Of a stretch of DNA of 61,806 bases, positions 8,535 to 17,137 are shown in pieces. The stretch lies in contig PMON01000041.1 in NCBI GenBank assembly GCA_003162395.1, positions 1,143 through 62,948 of the forward strand. Direction: 5' to 3'. The number at the start of each line of letters is the position of its first letter. Position 1 is the stretch's first letter. Under the pieces are notes generated by a model. That model ran no database searches and had not been told where the DNA came from. It was given only the letters and a program-made list of their open reading frames with translations. A program made the translations under genes and the position numbers. The DNA comes from Acidimicrobiaceae bacterium (lineage in GTDB: Bacteria; Actinomycetota; Acidimicrobiia; Acidimicrobiales; RAAP-2).

Positions 8535-9102
8535 TTTGCCCTCGCGACGTTTATCTGCTGGACACTACCGACACCCGAAGTACTGGTCACTCCCGCCTTC
8601 TACAGCCGCTTGATTGGCGCGCACGTGCTTCTCACGAGCGAAGCCCAGCGCCGCGCCGTAGATCCGCGCCACTTCCGATGGCTCCGGCACCACTACCAAC
8701 GTGGTCAACTACATCTCTGCGATCTCGTCGGCGAACCCCACGAGAACCGACTCCCACTGCGTCCTCGACAGCTCGCTCGAGGTCACCTCAATCGGGGTTA
8801 CAAGTGAGCTCCCAGATCTCGCGATCCGCGCGAACCGCCGACATCAGTTACACTTGGCGAAGCCTTAAGCGCGGCGCAACGCGATCCTCCAGAACCGCCT
8901 CAAGTCGAGCCCGTACGACTGGATCGGCCCGCGATCTCAGGCGATGCAAGAACCTCCGGAGGTGGTCCTCATGCTTGATCGTGAACTGAGCGGCAGCTTG
9001 GCACACGGGACCTCAATCGTCGTGGCTTGCCCAACTGGTCACCGCCCACCCGCACGCGCCTGTCGTACGGTCGGGTTGCTGCCGAAGGGTCCCGACTATG
9101 AC
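8535..9102. other. Non-coding or decayed gap
   Basis: No full-length gene is visible in these 568 bases. A 52-codon minus-strand frame at 8848-9006 (GTG start, helical translation) and an unanchored plus-strand frame ending near 8872 both look mildly protein-like, which could mean a decayed gene. Neither has a clear ribosome site. Confidence 0.4.
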
Positions 9103-9915
9103 TCAGTTTTTCCAATCGTCCTTCACGTCGTACGACGCTCGTTTCAACAGGTCTTCGAGGAAGGTCACTTGTTTCGGCAACTTCTGCGCGATCTCGACTT
9201 CCTTCGGATACTGCGAGTAATCGCCCCAGTTGTCGCGGAACAAGACCGCTTGCTGAAGGTCGACAAGCGCGTGTTGGAGAAGATCGAAAGTGTCGTTCTG
9301 CCACTGCGGCCACTCAACAAGTCGGCGCGGGTTGTCGTAGACACCCATGTCTTGGCCTCGCTTTAGCTGCGCGGTCAGCATTTTTCGAAACGCCTCTTGA
9401 CGATCCTCCGTTGATACGGCTTCGAGCTTCTGCTTGCGGAGAGTCGACGCTTCGCCCGTGCTGGGCTCGATTAGCGGCTGGATGGCATTAACTCGGCTTC
9501 GCCAAGCGTATTCGGCAGTTATCTCCGCGCGCGAACGCCCAGGAGTACGTCCTTGGACAACGTCAATCGCCTCACCCAGATTGGATCGAGGATCTGCGAC
9601 TCTGAGTGCTTCAGCAATGTCGCCGTCGTCACCCTCAGGAATCGAGTCGCCAACCTGTTCTTCCGCGACGCTCACTGGCCTGAATCGTCTATAGGTGTGT
9701 CGCCACGTCCACTCGCCCAACGCAGCCACGATGTGCGGTACACGGAGGAGCCATATCAGCGCACAAACGGCGACGCAAAGGACCACAAGAAGGGCCACGA
9801 GCTCCACGTGCCGCACGGTCCCATGGGTCATCGGGATGAGAATGCCGAGGCCAACGACCACTACCGCAGCCACTGTCCAGATGGTGATCGTTTCAGGCTT
9901 CGGAATTCGCCTCAT
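9103..9915 (-). CDS. Membrane-anchored protein of unknown function
   Basis: A 270-residue protein with two N-terminal membrane helices (about residues 10-30 and 38-60) and a hydrophilic C-terminal domain of about 200 residues on the cytoplasmic side by the positive-inside rule. The C-terminal domain is rich in charged helices (RKQKLEAV, DRQEAFRKMLTAQLKRG) and ends in a QLPK...FLEDLL stretch. I do not recognise the family. It lies alone between the nuclease candidate and the OLD nuclease, all on the minus strand, with 149 bp to the latter. A membrane sensor or effector role in a defence context is only a guess. Confidence 0.6.
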   Translation of the reverse strand: MRRIPKPETITIWTVAAVVVVGLGILIPMTHGTVRHVELVALLVVLCVAVCALIWLLRVPHIVAALGEWTWRHTYRRFRPVSVAEEQVGDSIPEGDDGDIAEALRVADPRSNLGEAIDVVQGRTPGRSRAEITAEYAWRSRVNAIQPLIEPSTGEASTLRKQKLEAVSTEDRQEAFRKMLTAQLKRGQDMGVYDNPRRLVEWPQWQNDTFDLLQHALVDLQQAVLFRDNWGDYSQYPKEVEIAQKLPKQVTFLEDLLKRASYDVKDDWKN

Positions 9916-10064
9916 CGCCTAACGGTAGAGCCGGATTGCGCGAGGGTTGGGTAAGTCCTAATCGTCGCTGGTTCTTGCGTTAGGGTCCCGTCTCGGGTGC
10001 CTCCGAGGCATACCCTTCCTCGCCGAGATTCCCGGATCCCTTTGGGACTCCGCAACTGAACTGC

Positions 10065-12026
10065 TCAGGGTAAAAGTCCGTTGATCGTTCGGAAGAGTTC
10101 TTCGAAGCGATCCAGGGCTCCGTCCATTCCTGGTAGGCCGCCAGCTCCCGATTCGACGAGGAACCGGGCAGGGCCGAAGTGGTCGAACTCTGGGTCGCCG
10201 GCCCCAAGAGTCTTGAAGTGTGTCGCCACTTCAACAACAACTCTCTCTACAGCTCCAGACGGCGGCACTGCACTGAGGCACTTCTTGCCTTTTAGGTCAT
10301 AGGTCGCATTGACCAGAGCGACATACGTCTCTCGTCCAATGATGTCTTCGATGTCAGCCTCAGTTGTTCCAGAGACAAACATGTCCGCGGTGATGACGTG
10401 GCCCTCTTGGAGCAACTCTGACTCTCGAAGGTCCTTGATCTTCTTCTTTACTCCATCGGCATAGTCAGCGAGTACGGCAACGTGCAGCTTGCTTCCGCCG
10501 AAGAGAGTCATGAATCCGCTGACCTTTGTGATCCCTCCGCATGGCGTGATCGTCCAACGTCGATCCAAGCCAGTCCGTTTCGCGCGTTGCAGTTCGTTCG
10601 AGAACCAATTCAAGTACAAGAGATCCGAGGGGCCTTCGACAAGAAGGCAGTGCTCGCCGACGAACAAACTCTGAGTGATGTCGTAGCCAAGGGCTGCCTG
10701 AAGAGGGAACAAGGTATCCACGTCGGTGCTTAGCACGTCATCGCCGACTCTCGTACCTAGTACTTCATCATTCGGTCCCGACGCGTCTTCAACCGTCCGA
10801 CAAGAGAGAAGGTCAGCAGCGTCGATCATGAACGGTGAATGAGTAGTGTAGATGACTTGGTACTCGGCAAGAAGCTCTTCCTTGATAAATCGGAGCAAGT
10901 CAGACTGAGCGCGAGCATGAAGTGAAAGTCCAGGCTCGTCGAGGAGTACAACGAGATTGTCGCCGTATTGGCGTGTCACTTCTGAAAACCAAACCAGGAA
11001 CGAAAAGAACCAGATGAATCCGGCGCTTCTCTCATCGAGACGGATTGTCATTCCATGGCGATTGTTCTTAATTCGGGTGCGAAAGACCTTGCCGGAGTTG
11101 AATGGGGCTGGGTCGCCAGGAGCTCCCTCGTCGAATCTGAAGTGGACCTCGAGGTGCTTGTTCTGTGTCCAGTACTTGAATATGCGAGCGGTCAATCGGT
11201 TCTGAACTCCCTCCAGCTTCGCAATGAGTGGCTCGAACTCGGTGATCCCACCAATGGCATCCGGTGTCATACCAACCATCGATAAGAGCGCGAGGAAGAC
11301 TTTGTTTCCGGGATCCTGGTCAAGTGTGCTGTTCGCAATCTCTTGAGAAAGCTGGTTTAATGACACTTGGCCTGGAAGGCGATCGTAACTGGAGTAATAG
11401 AGGAATCGCGGCAAACGGGAATCGAGAAACGCATCGACCGCACCTCGAAGACTCACGGTGCCGAGCCTGTCCTGCAGCGTCTGGCTGAGAGCTTCCTGAT
11501 TGGGAGTCTTCTCTGTGATTGCTGAAAGAGACTCGATCAGCTTCTGTGGCGTGCTTATGTCGGCTAGCGACTGCTTCTCGACGTCGCTCAATCCCGATGA
11601 CTCAAGCAAGTGCGTCACGGCTCCTGCGTAGTCGATGTCGACCGTCCACTGGCGCTTGTTGTCGTACGACTTCGCAAGTGCGACCGAGGAACTTCTAAGG
11701 ATCTCCGCGCCAACCAACGCATTGATGTGGTCGACCTCGTCATGCGTGAGGTCCCACTCAGTCTCGATGGGAGTTGCGACCTCTCCAGACTCCTCATACT
11801 CGGAGAGGTGAAGTCTCGGATAATGCTCCGTCACATTGAAGTCGGCCCGCGCAGGTTGAACAGAATTCAGCTTCTCTAACGCTTCGAGCAACGCTGTCTT
11901 CCCAGATTCGTTCTTGCCAACCAGGCACGTAAGGTCGCCGACGGTAAACCACTGTGAGTCAAGGACACTCTTGTAGTGACTGACACGCATTCGCTTCAGC
12001 TTCATGATTGAACCGGCCGCCGGCAT
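10065..12026 (-). CDS. OLD-family ATP-dependent nuclease (AAA ATPase plus TOPRIM)
   Basis: A 653-residue protein of the overcoming-lysogenization-defect family. The N-terminal ABC-type ATPase has a Walker A GKNESGKT at 37-44 and a Walker B region LVVLLDEPG followed by LH, typical of the RecF/SMC-like ATPases in this group. The C-terminal TOPRIM domain shows LLVEGPSDLLYL with its metal-binding Glu and a VLADYAD strand. These enzymes cut DNA and act in phage defence. No UvrD-like helicase partner is adjacent, so this is a stand-alone (class 1) OLD rather than a Gabija pair. The start may instead be the ATG at 12005, seven codons in; no ribosome site decides. It follows the broken McrB-like gene on the same strand. 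Confidence 0.85.
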   Translation of the reverse strand: MPAAGSIMKLKRMRVSHYKSVLDSQWFTVGDLTCLVGKNESGKTALLEALEKLNSVQPARADFNVTEHYPRLHLSEYEESGEVATPIETEWDLTHDEVDHINALVGAEILRSSSVALAKSYDNKRQWTVDIDYAGAVTHLLESSGLSDVEKQSLADISTPQKLIESLSAITEKTPNQEALSQTLQDRLGTVSLRGAVDAFLDSRLPRFLYYSSYDRLPGQVSLNQLSQEIANSTLDQDPGNKVFLALLSMVGMTPDAIGGITEFEPLIAKLEGVQNRLTARIFKYWTQNKHLEVHFRFDEGAPGDPAPFNSGKVFRTRIKNNRHGMTIRLDERSAGFIWFFSFLVWFSEVTRQYGDNLVVLLDEPGLSLHARAQSDLLRFIKEELLAEYQVIYTTHSPFMIDAADLLSCRTVEDASGPNDEVLGTRVGDDVLSTDVDTLFPLQAALGYDITQSLFVGEHCLLVEGPSDLLYLNWFSNELQRAKRTGLDRRWTITPCGGITKVSGFMTLFGGSKLHVAVLADYADGVKKKIKDLRESELLQEGHVITADMFVSGTTEADIEDIIGRETYVALVNATYDLKGKKCLSAVPPSGAVERVVVEVATHFKTLGAGDPEFDHFGPARFLVESGAGGLPGMDGALDRFEELFRTINGLLP

Positions 12027-12145
12027 GGCATAGTCATTGCCTGAATTTACCTGTTCCGTCGTTCAGACGCAGCGACGTCACAACGAAGCCTGTCAGGTCA
12101 ACGATGCGGTGTCCGGCTCGATTCACGACCCTTGGGAGCGTCGGG

Positions 12146-13240
12146 TTACTGAGGGTGAATGACCCGATGACAGTCAAGCCGAGGCGGACGGCGACGAGCC
12201 TCCTTGCTTGCGTGACCTCCATAGAAAGATCCATCCGTTGAGTCAAGTACCTCTAGCCGCAAACGTGTATGGGTCCTGATGGTGAGATCCCCCCTCGCAG
12301 ACGAATTCCCACCTGCCTTCCCCGAGAGATCCGATCCGGACCACGTTGTCCTCGATCCCCATATCGGACACAGAGCGTGATTAGGCACAAAGATCGTGCG
12401 GGGAGCCTTCCTCTGGGATCGATTGGCAATTGCCTGACGAAGCTTGGATGGGACAGTTCGGTATTCCAGGAGCCCGTTCCAGTCATCTTCATTGATCTCA
12501 CCTACGCCCGTAGGTCGCTCCCTCCACAACGTCACGCAGAAGGCGAGGGACTGCGCGTCGAGCCGATCCCGAAGCGCCAGATCAAACGAGCCTGCCTCCA
12601 CCTGCATGACATCGAAAAATGCAAGCGCGTGTTCGTACGTGTCGCCGAGCGAGAGTTCCTTCTCGGCTTTAGGCACGCGCGTCAGTTCGCAAGCCCGTTC
12701 GACGACCGTGACCCTGTAGTTGGGCCACTCGACGTAGTCGATAGCACCAAGAAGGTACGCGGCCACGTTCAGCCGTACACCTCTACCGGACAGCACGGCA
12801 TCTGGCAGGACCTGGCTAAACCGATCCAGCCTCATGCCTACTGGACTGCCATCGTCAATCCAGAGAGCCTCAAGTGCCGCCCTGCCGTCTTCGGGACTTG
12901 ACTCGAGCCACTCCAGAAAGGGCCACCACGCGAAGCGGATCACGATGTTGTTGTCGGGATTGCTGAACGCACTTCGAACCGACGGGAGCCACTCGTGGGA
13001 GCTGAGCAACGACTCACGTGCTCTGGCGAGGCGTTCCGCCGCCTTTTTCTTGTAGACACGCTCCTCTTTGTCGAACGTGGGCATGTCCAGGAATTTCTTG
13101 GCCCAGAAGAAGAACGAGCCCCATCCGGTCTCCATGTGATCGTCCATGATGGACAACGATACAAGTGGGTCGCGAGCTTGCAGTCTTGCCTTCAGGGCCG
13201 CGTGCCGCGATCCGATTTGCTGGATCCCTGTCGAGCACAT
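12146..13240 (-). pseudogene. McrB-like protein, N-terminal domain only; motor domain missing
   Basis: About 250 residues resemble the N-terminal region of actinobacterial McrB-type AAA proteins: an FVxRFxWWPFLEWL segment, RLDRFSQVLP..SGRGVRLNVAAYLLGAIDYVEWPNYRV, and LRDRLDAQSLAFCV. In intact relatives this precedes an AAA+ NTPase domain with Walker motifs; none is present here. From about 12350 the translation degrades, and a neighbouring frame becomes protein-like after a GGGG run (IEDNVVRIGSLGEGRWEF), suggesting a frameshift. A third frame (12034-12246) also looks coding. The GTG/ATG start is uncertain; an internal ATG at 13147 is an alternative. It is likely a decayed restriction component next to the OLD nuclease. 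A stand-alone protein of this form cannot be excluded. Confidence 0.55.
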
Positions 13241-13301
13241 TCCGCAGCCTCAACCATCGTTCGGAGTGACGTCTGTCACATCGACCGGCGATCATGGAGA
13301 C

Positions 13302-13742
13302 ATGGTCGCGAGCAGCGCACGATTCGATCGTCGGTACCGCGACTTGATGGTCAATTCAGTTGTGGGAAATCTCCCCGAGGTGCTCATGGCTCGATACGTC
13401 GCAGACGAGCGAGTGGCATGCATCATTGAAGCTGGTGGGAATCGCTACGTGCAGTTCCTCGTGACTGAGGATCAGCACGTTGTAATCGAGTGCGTATCGA
13501 ATCGGTTCCTCGAGGGTGAGGACCTGCTCACTCTTGACGACGAGCTCACGCTCCTGTCGGCCGGATTCGCTCCGCCCGAGCCCGATCACGAGCCTCATCC
13601 CAATTGGTGGTGGCACGCTGATAACCAAGCTGGGATCATGGAGGCGTGTGTGTTGGCGGCTCTTGTGCTTCGAGACGTGTTCAAGCTCTCCGGTGCCTCG
13701 CGCGTCGATCTCATTGAACGGCCGCTGGGGAGTCGCAGATGA
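13302..13742 (+). CDS. YbjN/T3SS-chaperone-like protein (TY-Chap type)
   Basis: A 146-residue soluble protein. It shows the RYVQFLV...VVIECVSNRFLEGEDLLTLDDELTLLSAGF pattern, followed by PNWWW, which I associate with the YbjN/CesT-like peptide-binding chaperone fold found as small stand-alone actinobacterial proteins. Such proteins are thought to bind partner peptides; no substrate is known here. The start ATG at 13302 is supported by GGAGA just upstream; the frame is open further but that part looks non-coding and is antisense to the McrB-like gene. It is followed by the DUF1810 gene after 72 bp on the same strand. Confidence 0.55.
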   Translation: MVASSARFDRRYRDLMVNSVVGNLPEVLMARYVADERVACIIEAGGNRYVQFLVTEDQHVVIECVSNRFLEGEDLLTLDDELTLLSAGFAPPEPDHEPHPNWWWHADNQAGIMEACVLAALVLRDVFKLSGASRVDLIERPLGSRR

Positions 13743-13814
13743 CGTTGGCGTGCGACACTCGCGCCCAGTTCAATCCGCGCTCTCGGGACCGGAGCGACTG
13801 GCGATAGCTACGTG

Positions 13815-14225
13815 ATGCGGAACTACGACCTTGAGCGATTCGTCAGAGCTCAGGACGCGGACAGATCATTCGACCAAGCCATGAGAGAGCTCGATGCGGG
13901 CCAGAAGCGATCCCACTGGATGTGGTGGGTTTTCCCTCAGACGATCGGCCTCGGTTCATCGGGTACGTCAAGGAAGTACGCGATCGGCTCGCTTGAAGAA
14001 GCGATTGCGTATGCGGCACATCCAATACTCGGTCTTCGCCTTCGGGAAGCTACGAGGCGAGTTCTTGCCATCGAGGGACATTCGGCGCTCGAGATCCTTG
14101 GTTCGGCGATCGATGAGAAGAACCTCCGTTCATCGATGATGCTCTTTCTTCGCGCGTGTCCCAGTGACCCACTCTTCGCCCTCGTCCTTGACAAGTACTA
14201 CAACGGCCAGTCGAGTGCGTGTTGA
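13815..14225 (+). CDS. DUF1810 family protein
   Basis: A 136-residue protein that matches the DUF1810 family along its length: DLERFVRAQDADRSFDQAMREL, then KRSHWMWWVFPQ, GLG-S--S-KYAI, EAIAYAAHPILGLRL and the terminal DKYYNG. The family is widespread in bacteria and has no established biochemical role. The C-terminus stops shortly after DKYYNG, slightly earlier than usual relatives, which carry a few more residues. The ATG at 13815 directly follows a GTG at 13812 that could also serve. Its operon mate may be the YbjN-like gene upstream. Confidence 0.85.
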   Translation: MRNYDLERFVRAQDADRSFDQAMRELDAGQKRSHWMWWVFPQTIGLGSSGTSRKYAIGSLEEAIAYAAHPILGLRLREATRRVLAIEGHSALEILGSAIDEKNLRSSMMLFLRACPSDPLFALVLDKYYNGQSSAC

Positions 14226-14314
14226 TGCTGGTGAGAACCTTCCGATCCGTGGGCGGATCGAGCTGGCTTCAGTGTCTGCTCCAAGAGCGGGCGTCATGAT
14301 GCGACACTGACGGC

Positions 14315-15283
14315 ATGGGCGCTTACGACATCGTGGGGGACGTGCACGGGTACGCGGACAAGCTGGAGGGTCTTCTCAAGGCTCTCGGCTACAAGGACCA
14401 CGACGGGACCTTTCGCCGCGCTGGCAGTCAGGTGATATTCGTGGGCGACCTCATCGACCGCGGACCGCAGCAGGTCGACACCGTCAACCTCGTGCGCTCC
14501 ATGGTCGACGCTGGAACTGCCCAGATCGTGATGGGCAATCACGAATTCAACGCGATCTCGTACGCAACCGAGAATCCGGACCGTCCGGGCGACTTCATGC
14601 GGAGCCACGAGGGAGAGAAGGGCCAGACACATCAACAGGACCACAAAGAGTTTCTTGAGGAGTTCCGATTTGGCTCAGCCCGTCACCGTGAAGTCCTCTC
14701 ATGGTTTCGGACGATGCCGCTGTGGTTGTCGCTCGACGAGATCCGGATCGTTCACGCGTGCTGGCATGAGCCCTCCTTGCACGCCTTACGACAAGCGCTT
14801 GCAGCTTCCAACGGCCTGAGCGACGAGTTCATCATCGAGGCGAGCACGAAGGGCAGCGGTGCACACGGCTTGATCGAGACGACGCTCAAAGGCCCCGAGT
14901 TGCACCTCTCGGATTACGGGGCGCCGCCGTTCCGTGACAAGGGCATGCGGCTTCGCTACGACGCTCGCATCAGATGGTGGGATGACCGCGCCACGACGCT
15001 CCGAGAGGTCGCAGAGATCCAGCTTGGGGCGCTCGGAGAGGACATGGAGCCCTATCCCCAACTGTCGAGGACGCCATGCGACAAGAGCGAGGCGCTCCGA
15101 TACGACGACGCGGTGCCTGTGTACTTCGGGCACTACTGGCGGTCAGGGGCGCCCACGCTCGCCGGCACGCGAACCATCTGCGTCGACTACAGCGCAGGCT
15201 CGAAGGCGGAGTCTCTCGTGGCTTACCGATACGAGGGATCCGGTGATCTCTCGGACGAGAACTTCGTGGCGTTCCCTGGTTGA
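14315..15283 (+). CDS. Calcineurin-like metallophosphoesterase (PrpE/ApaH-type)
   Basis: A 322-residue cytoplasmic phosphoesterase. The dinuclear metal motifs are clear: DIVGDVHGYADKL near the start, VGDLIDRGPQQ about residue 45, VMGNHEFN about residue 70, VHACWH near 150, and a late YFGHYW histidine near 270. This order and the RGP motif place it with diadenosine tetraphosphatase and PrpE-type Ser/Thr phosphatases; the substrate cannot be told from sequence. It starts at the ATG at 14315, 89 bp after the DUF1810 gene. Related enzymes occur next to RNA-repair kinases, but no such partner is present here. Confidence 0.85.
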   Translation: MGAYDIVGDVHGYADKLEGLLKALGYKDHDGTFRRAGSQVIFVGDLIDRGPQQVDTVNLVRSMVDAGTAQIVMGNHEFNAISYATENPDRPGDFMRSHEGEKGQTHQQDHKEFLEEFRFGSARHREVLSWFRTMPLWLSLDEIRIVHACWHEPSLHALRQALAASNGLSDEFIIEASTKGSGAHGLIETTLKGPELHLSDYGAPPFRDKGMRLRYDARIRWWDDRATTLREVAEIQLGALGEDMEPYPQLSRTPCDKSEALRYDDAVPVYFGHYWRSGAPTLAGTRTICVDYSAGSKAESLVAYRYEGSGDLSDENFVAFPG

Positions 15284-15319
15284 CGAGTCACGCGCAGCAG
15301 GTGAGCGTGAGATCGAGAG

Positions 15320-15616
15320 TCACGGATACGGATCGGCAGGACCGGGCAAGGTGCCGCCGCTCAGACGGCGGATCTCACGAACCAGCGCCTCCACGTACTC
15401 GAGCTCCCGTCCAACCGGTGGCCGGTCGATTTGCAGGTATCTACGTTGCTCAAAGAGGAGAATCGTCCGGATTGCGTCGAGGCTGTCGGGCAAGGTGCCA
15501 GCCACTCCATACACGGCGGCAGCGTCGTTCGCAATTTCGAGAACATCCTGAATTTCTCCGACACGGTCGTAGGCGTTGAATGAGAGTGCGAACCCTGTGA
15601 GTGCTTCGCGTACCAT
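15320..15616 (-). CDS. Small soluble protein, unknown; may continue the upstream ORF
   Basis: A 98-residue acidic helical protein (YDRVGEIQDVLEIANDAAAVYG, then DAIRTILLFEQRRYL). No family is recognised and no cysteine motifs or membrane segments are seen. It begins at an ATG 34 bp below the stop of a 45-residue ORF in another frame. The same frame as this gene is open back to the end of that ORF, reading VPSDTEQDKQDRTER, but contains no start codon there. This suggests either close coupling or a single gene split by a frameshift near 15650. Confidence 0.45.
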   Translation of the reverse strand: MVREALTGFALSFNAYDRVGEIQDVLEIANDAAAVYGVAGTLPDSLDAIRTILLFEQRRYLQIDRPPVGRELEYVEALVREIRRLSGGTLPGPADPYP

Positions 15617-15650
15617 CCGCTCGGTACGGTCCTGCTTGTCTTGCTCGGTG

Positions 15651-15788
15651 TCACTGGGGACCGGTCCAGCCGTTCAGCTTGAGCCATTCGTCGTACTCCC
15701 TGCTACGCGCATCTTCCCAGCGAGCTGTAACACGGCGCCAGCGATTGCGTAGCTCAAGGATCTCAGATTCGCGACTCGGTCCGGCCAT
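15651..15788 (-). CDS. Very small ORF, possible N-terminal part of the next gene
   Basis: A 45-residue charged peptide (ESEILELRNRWRRVTARWEDARSREYDEW) starting at the ATG at 15788; an upstream in-frame ATG at 15833 gives a less protein-like extension. It reads like a helical N-terminal domain and ends just before the frame of the 15320-15616 ORF becomes protein-like. No ribosome site is obvious. It is either a small upstream gene or the first part of a frameshifted 150-residue protein. Confidence 0.4.
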   Translation of the reverse strand: MAGPSRESEILELRNRWRRVTARWEDARSREYDEWLKLNGWTGPQ

Positions 15789-15907
15789 CGGAGACTTCGA
15801 CGCGCTTGCACTCCCTACGGCCCAGTGGTGCACACCACGTTGCTGAGCACTCTCGAGAAGCGCTTCGCACTCATTCCATGGTTGCTAAGCGGGCAACCTG
15901 CGTTATC

Positions 15908-16954
15908 TCAACCTGCACCCGAAGTGTCGTCGGCTCCATCGCCATCTCCCACCATCCCACAAAGTCGATGCCCATCGAACGCATCGCGAGCAGATTCGGC
16001 TATCGCTTCGGCAAGAGCCAAAAGGCGCTGCACGAGTTCAGGTGGGTCAGTCTTCCGGTACCAGGCGCTGTAGTACCCCTCAATTGGTGCGCCCCCTTTC
16101 CCAGTGATCATCGATCGCTGCTCGGAGATTGGTAATGCATCGCACGGAACTATGGGTACCCCCCAATCGAGAGTTCCCATATACAGGAGCACTGGAACAT
16201 TTGGGCTTTCGAGCACAACGTTGGCGTGAAGCCCCACAACAGTGAAGGCCGCATCAAGCATCGATCGAGATCGATAGCCCTCAGGGCTGGCCAGGATGCT
16301 GTCTCTTACCAAGTTCGTAATCGGCGTCGGCTCCATAGGTTCATTCGGCAGCCTGGGTCCATGACAGGCCGCGAGATGCCATCGTGATACTGCGACGGGT
16401 TCCAAGAGGTTCGAGCCTTGAGATGTTGGAGCGATGGCCATATCGGTACGCCCAGCAATGAGGTCGACGAGCGCCTTTTCTCCACTCCCTGCTCGATGAT
16501 CGTCCGTGACTCCGGCGAGCACGATGTCATCGTCCGATTCGGTAAGCGCTCGCCCGACGAAGGCGATGAGATGGGCCGGGTAGCAAGAAACACGGAGTGA
16601 ACGGGTAGAGCCGATTCGTCCTGCAGCGCTCGTGAAGCGACTCATCATTTCGAGTAGCTCCGCCAGACTCGGCGCAAGCTCTGTTGCGGCTGCGGTGAGG
16701 CGAAGCGAGCGTCGCCCCGCGGTCTCGGTTAACTTCACGTCGCCAAGATTGCGTTCGAGTAAGCGAAGCGTCTGCGAGATCGTTCCAGCCTTCACACCGA
16801 CCCGCTCAGCAGCTCCCGGCAGCAGTGGATCCTTGGCATCGCTGGCTGCAAGAACCGCAGCGAAGACCTCGAGTTGTCGTGCCGTGAGGCCCAGGGCCAA
16901 GTGGTCCGAACCTCTCCGTTCACTAGCCGTCTCATCAGGCATTTTGAAGCACAC
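15908..16954 (-). CDS. LysR-family transcriptional regulator
   Basis: A 348-residue regulator. The winged helix-turn-helix spans about residues 22-85 (LTARQLEVFAAVLAASDA...AERVGVKAGTISQTLRLLERNLG), followed by a linker helix and the two-lobed effector-binding domain starting at TRSLRVSCYPAHLI. Start is GTG at 16954 or ATG at 16942. A well-placed GAGGAG site instead serves an ATG at 16986 in a different frame, so a short leader ORF or an N-terminal frameshift is possible. It is divergent from the membrane protein at 17138, a typical arrangement for a LysR target, and a candidate T-N11-A operator lies just upstream. The effector is unknown. Confidence 0.85.
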   Translation of the reverse strand: MCFKMPDETASERRGSDHLALGLTARQLEVFAAVLAASDAKDPLLPGAAERVGVKAGTISQTLRLLERNLGDVKLTETAGRRSLRLTAAATELAPSLAELLEMMSRFTSAAGRIGSTRSLRVSCYPAHLIAFVGRALTESDDDIVLAGVTDDHRAGSGEKALVDLIAGRTDMAIAPTSQGSNLLEPVAVSRWHLAACHGPRLPNEPMEPTPITNLVRDSILASPEGYRSRSMLDAAFTVVGLHANVVLESPNVPVLLYMGTLDWGVPIVPCDALPISEQRSMITGKGGAPIEGYYSAWYRKTDPPELVQRLLALAEAIAESARDAFDGHRLCGMVGDGDGADDTSGAG

Positions 16955-16962
16955 CGCCTGGT

Positions 16963-16980
16963 AGTTGGTTCAAGCCAACT
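16963..16980. promoter_or_regulatory. Candidate LysR operator (T-N11-A dyad)
   Basis: AGTTGG and CCAACT form a perfect 6-bp inverted repeat with a 6-base centre. The dyad contains a T-N11-A core (T at 16966, A at 16978), the classic LysR-box geometry, and sits 9-26 bp upstream of the regulator's GTG in the divergent promoter region. Confidence 0.45.
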
Positions 16981-17137
16981 TACCATGCGACTCTCCTCGC
17001 AAAGCGATATCTTCCGACGCAGAAGCCAAGTGGAAGGCAGTTGAGAGAAGCAGAGGCAAGGGCCGGGTCCATGCCCTGCACGTCAGGGCGACCCCTCTTC
17101 GGCGGGGCCCGACGGCCAAGGAGCGCGGGGGTCCTGC

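Noticed and set aside
8848-9006. 52-codon minus-strand ORF
   Set aside because: Somewhat protein-like but with no ribosome site and no recognisable family; kept only as a remark on the gap.
10065-12026. Gabija system
   Set aside because: The OLD-type protein lacks an adjacent UvrD-like helicase gene.
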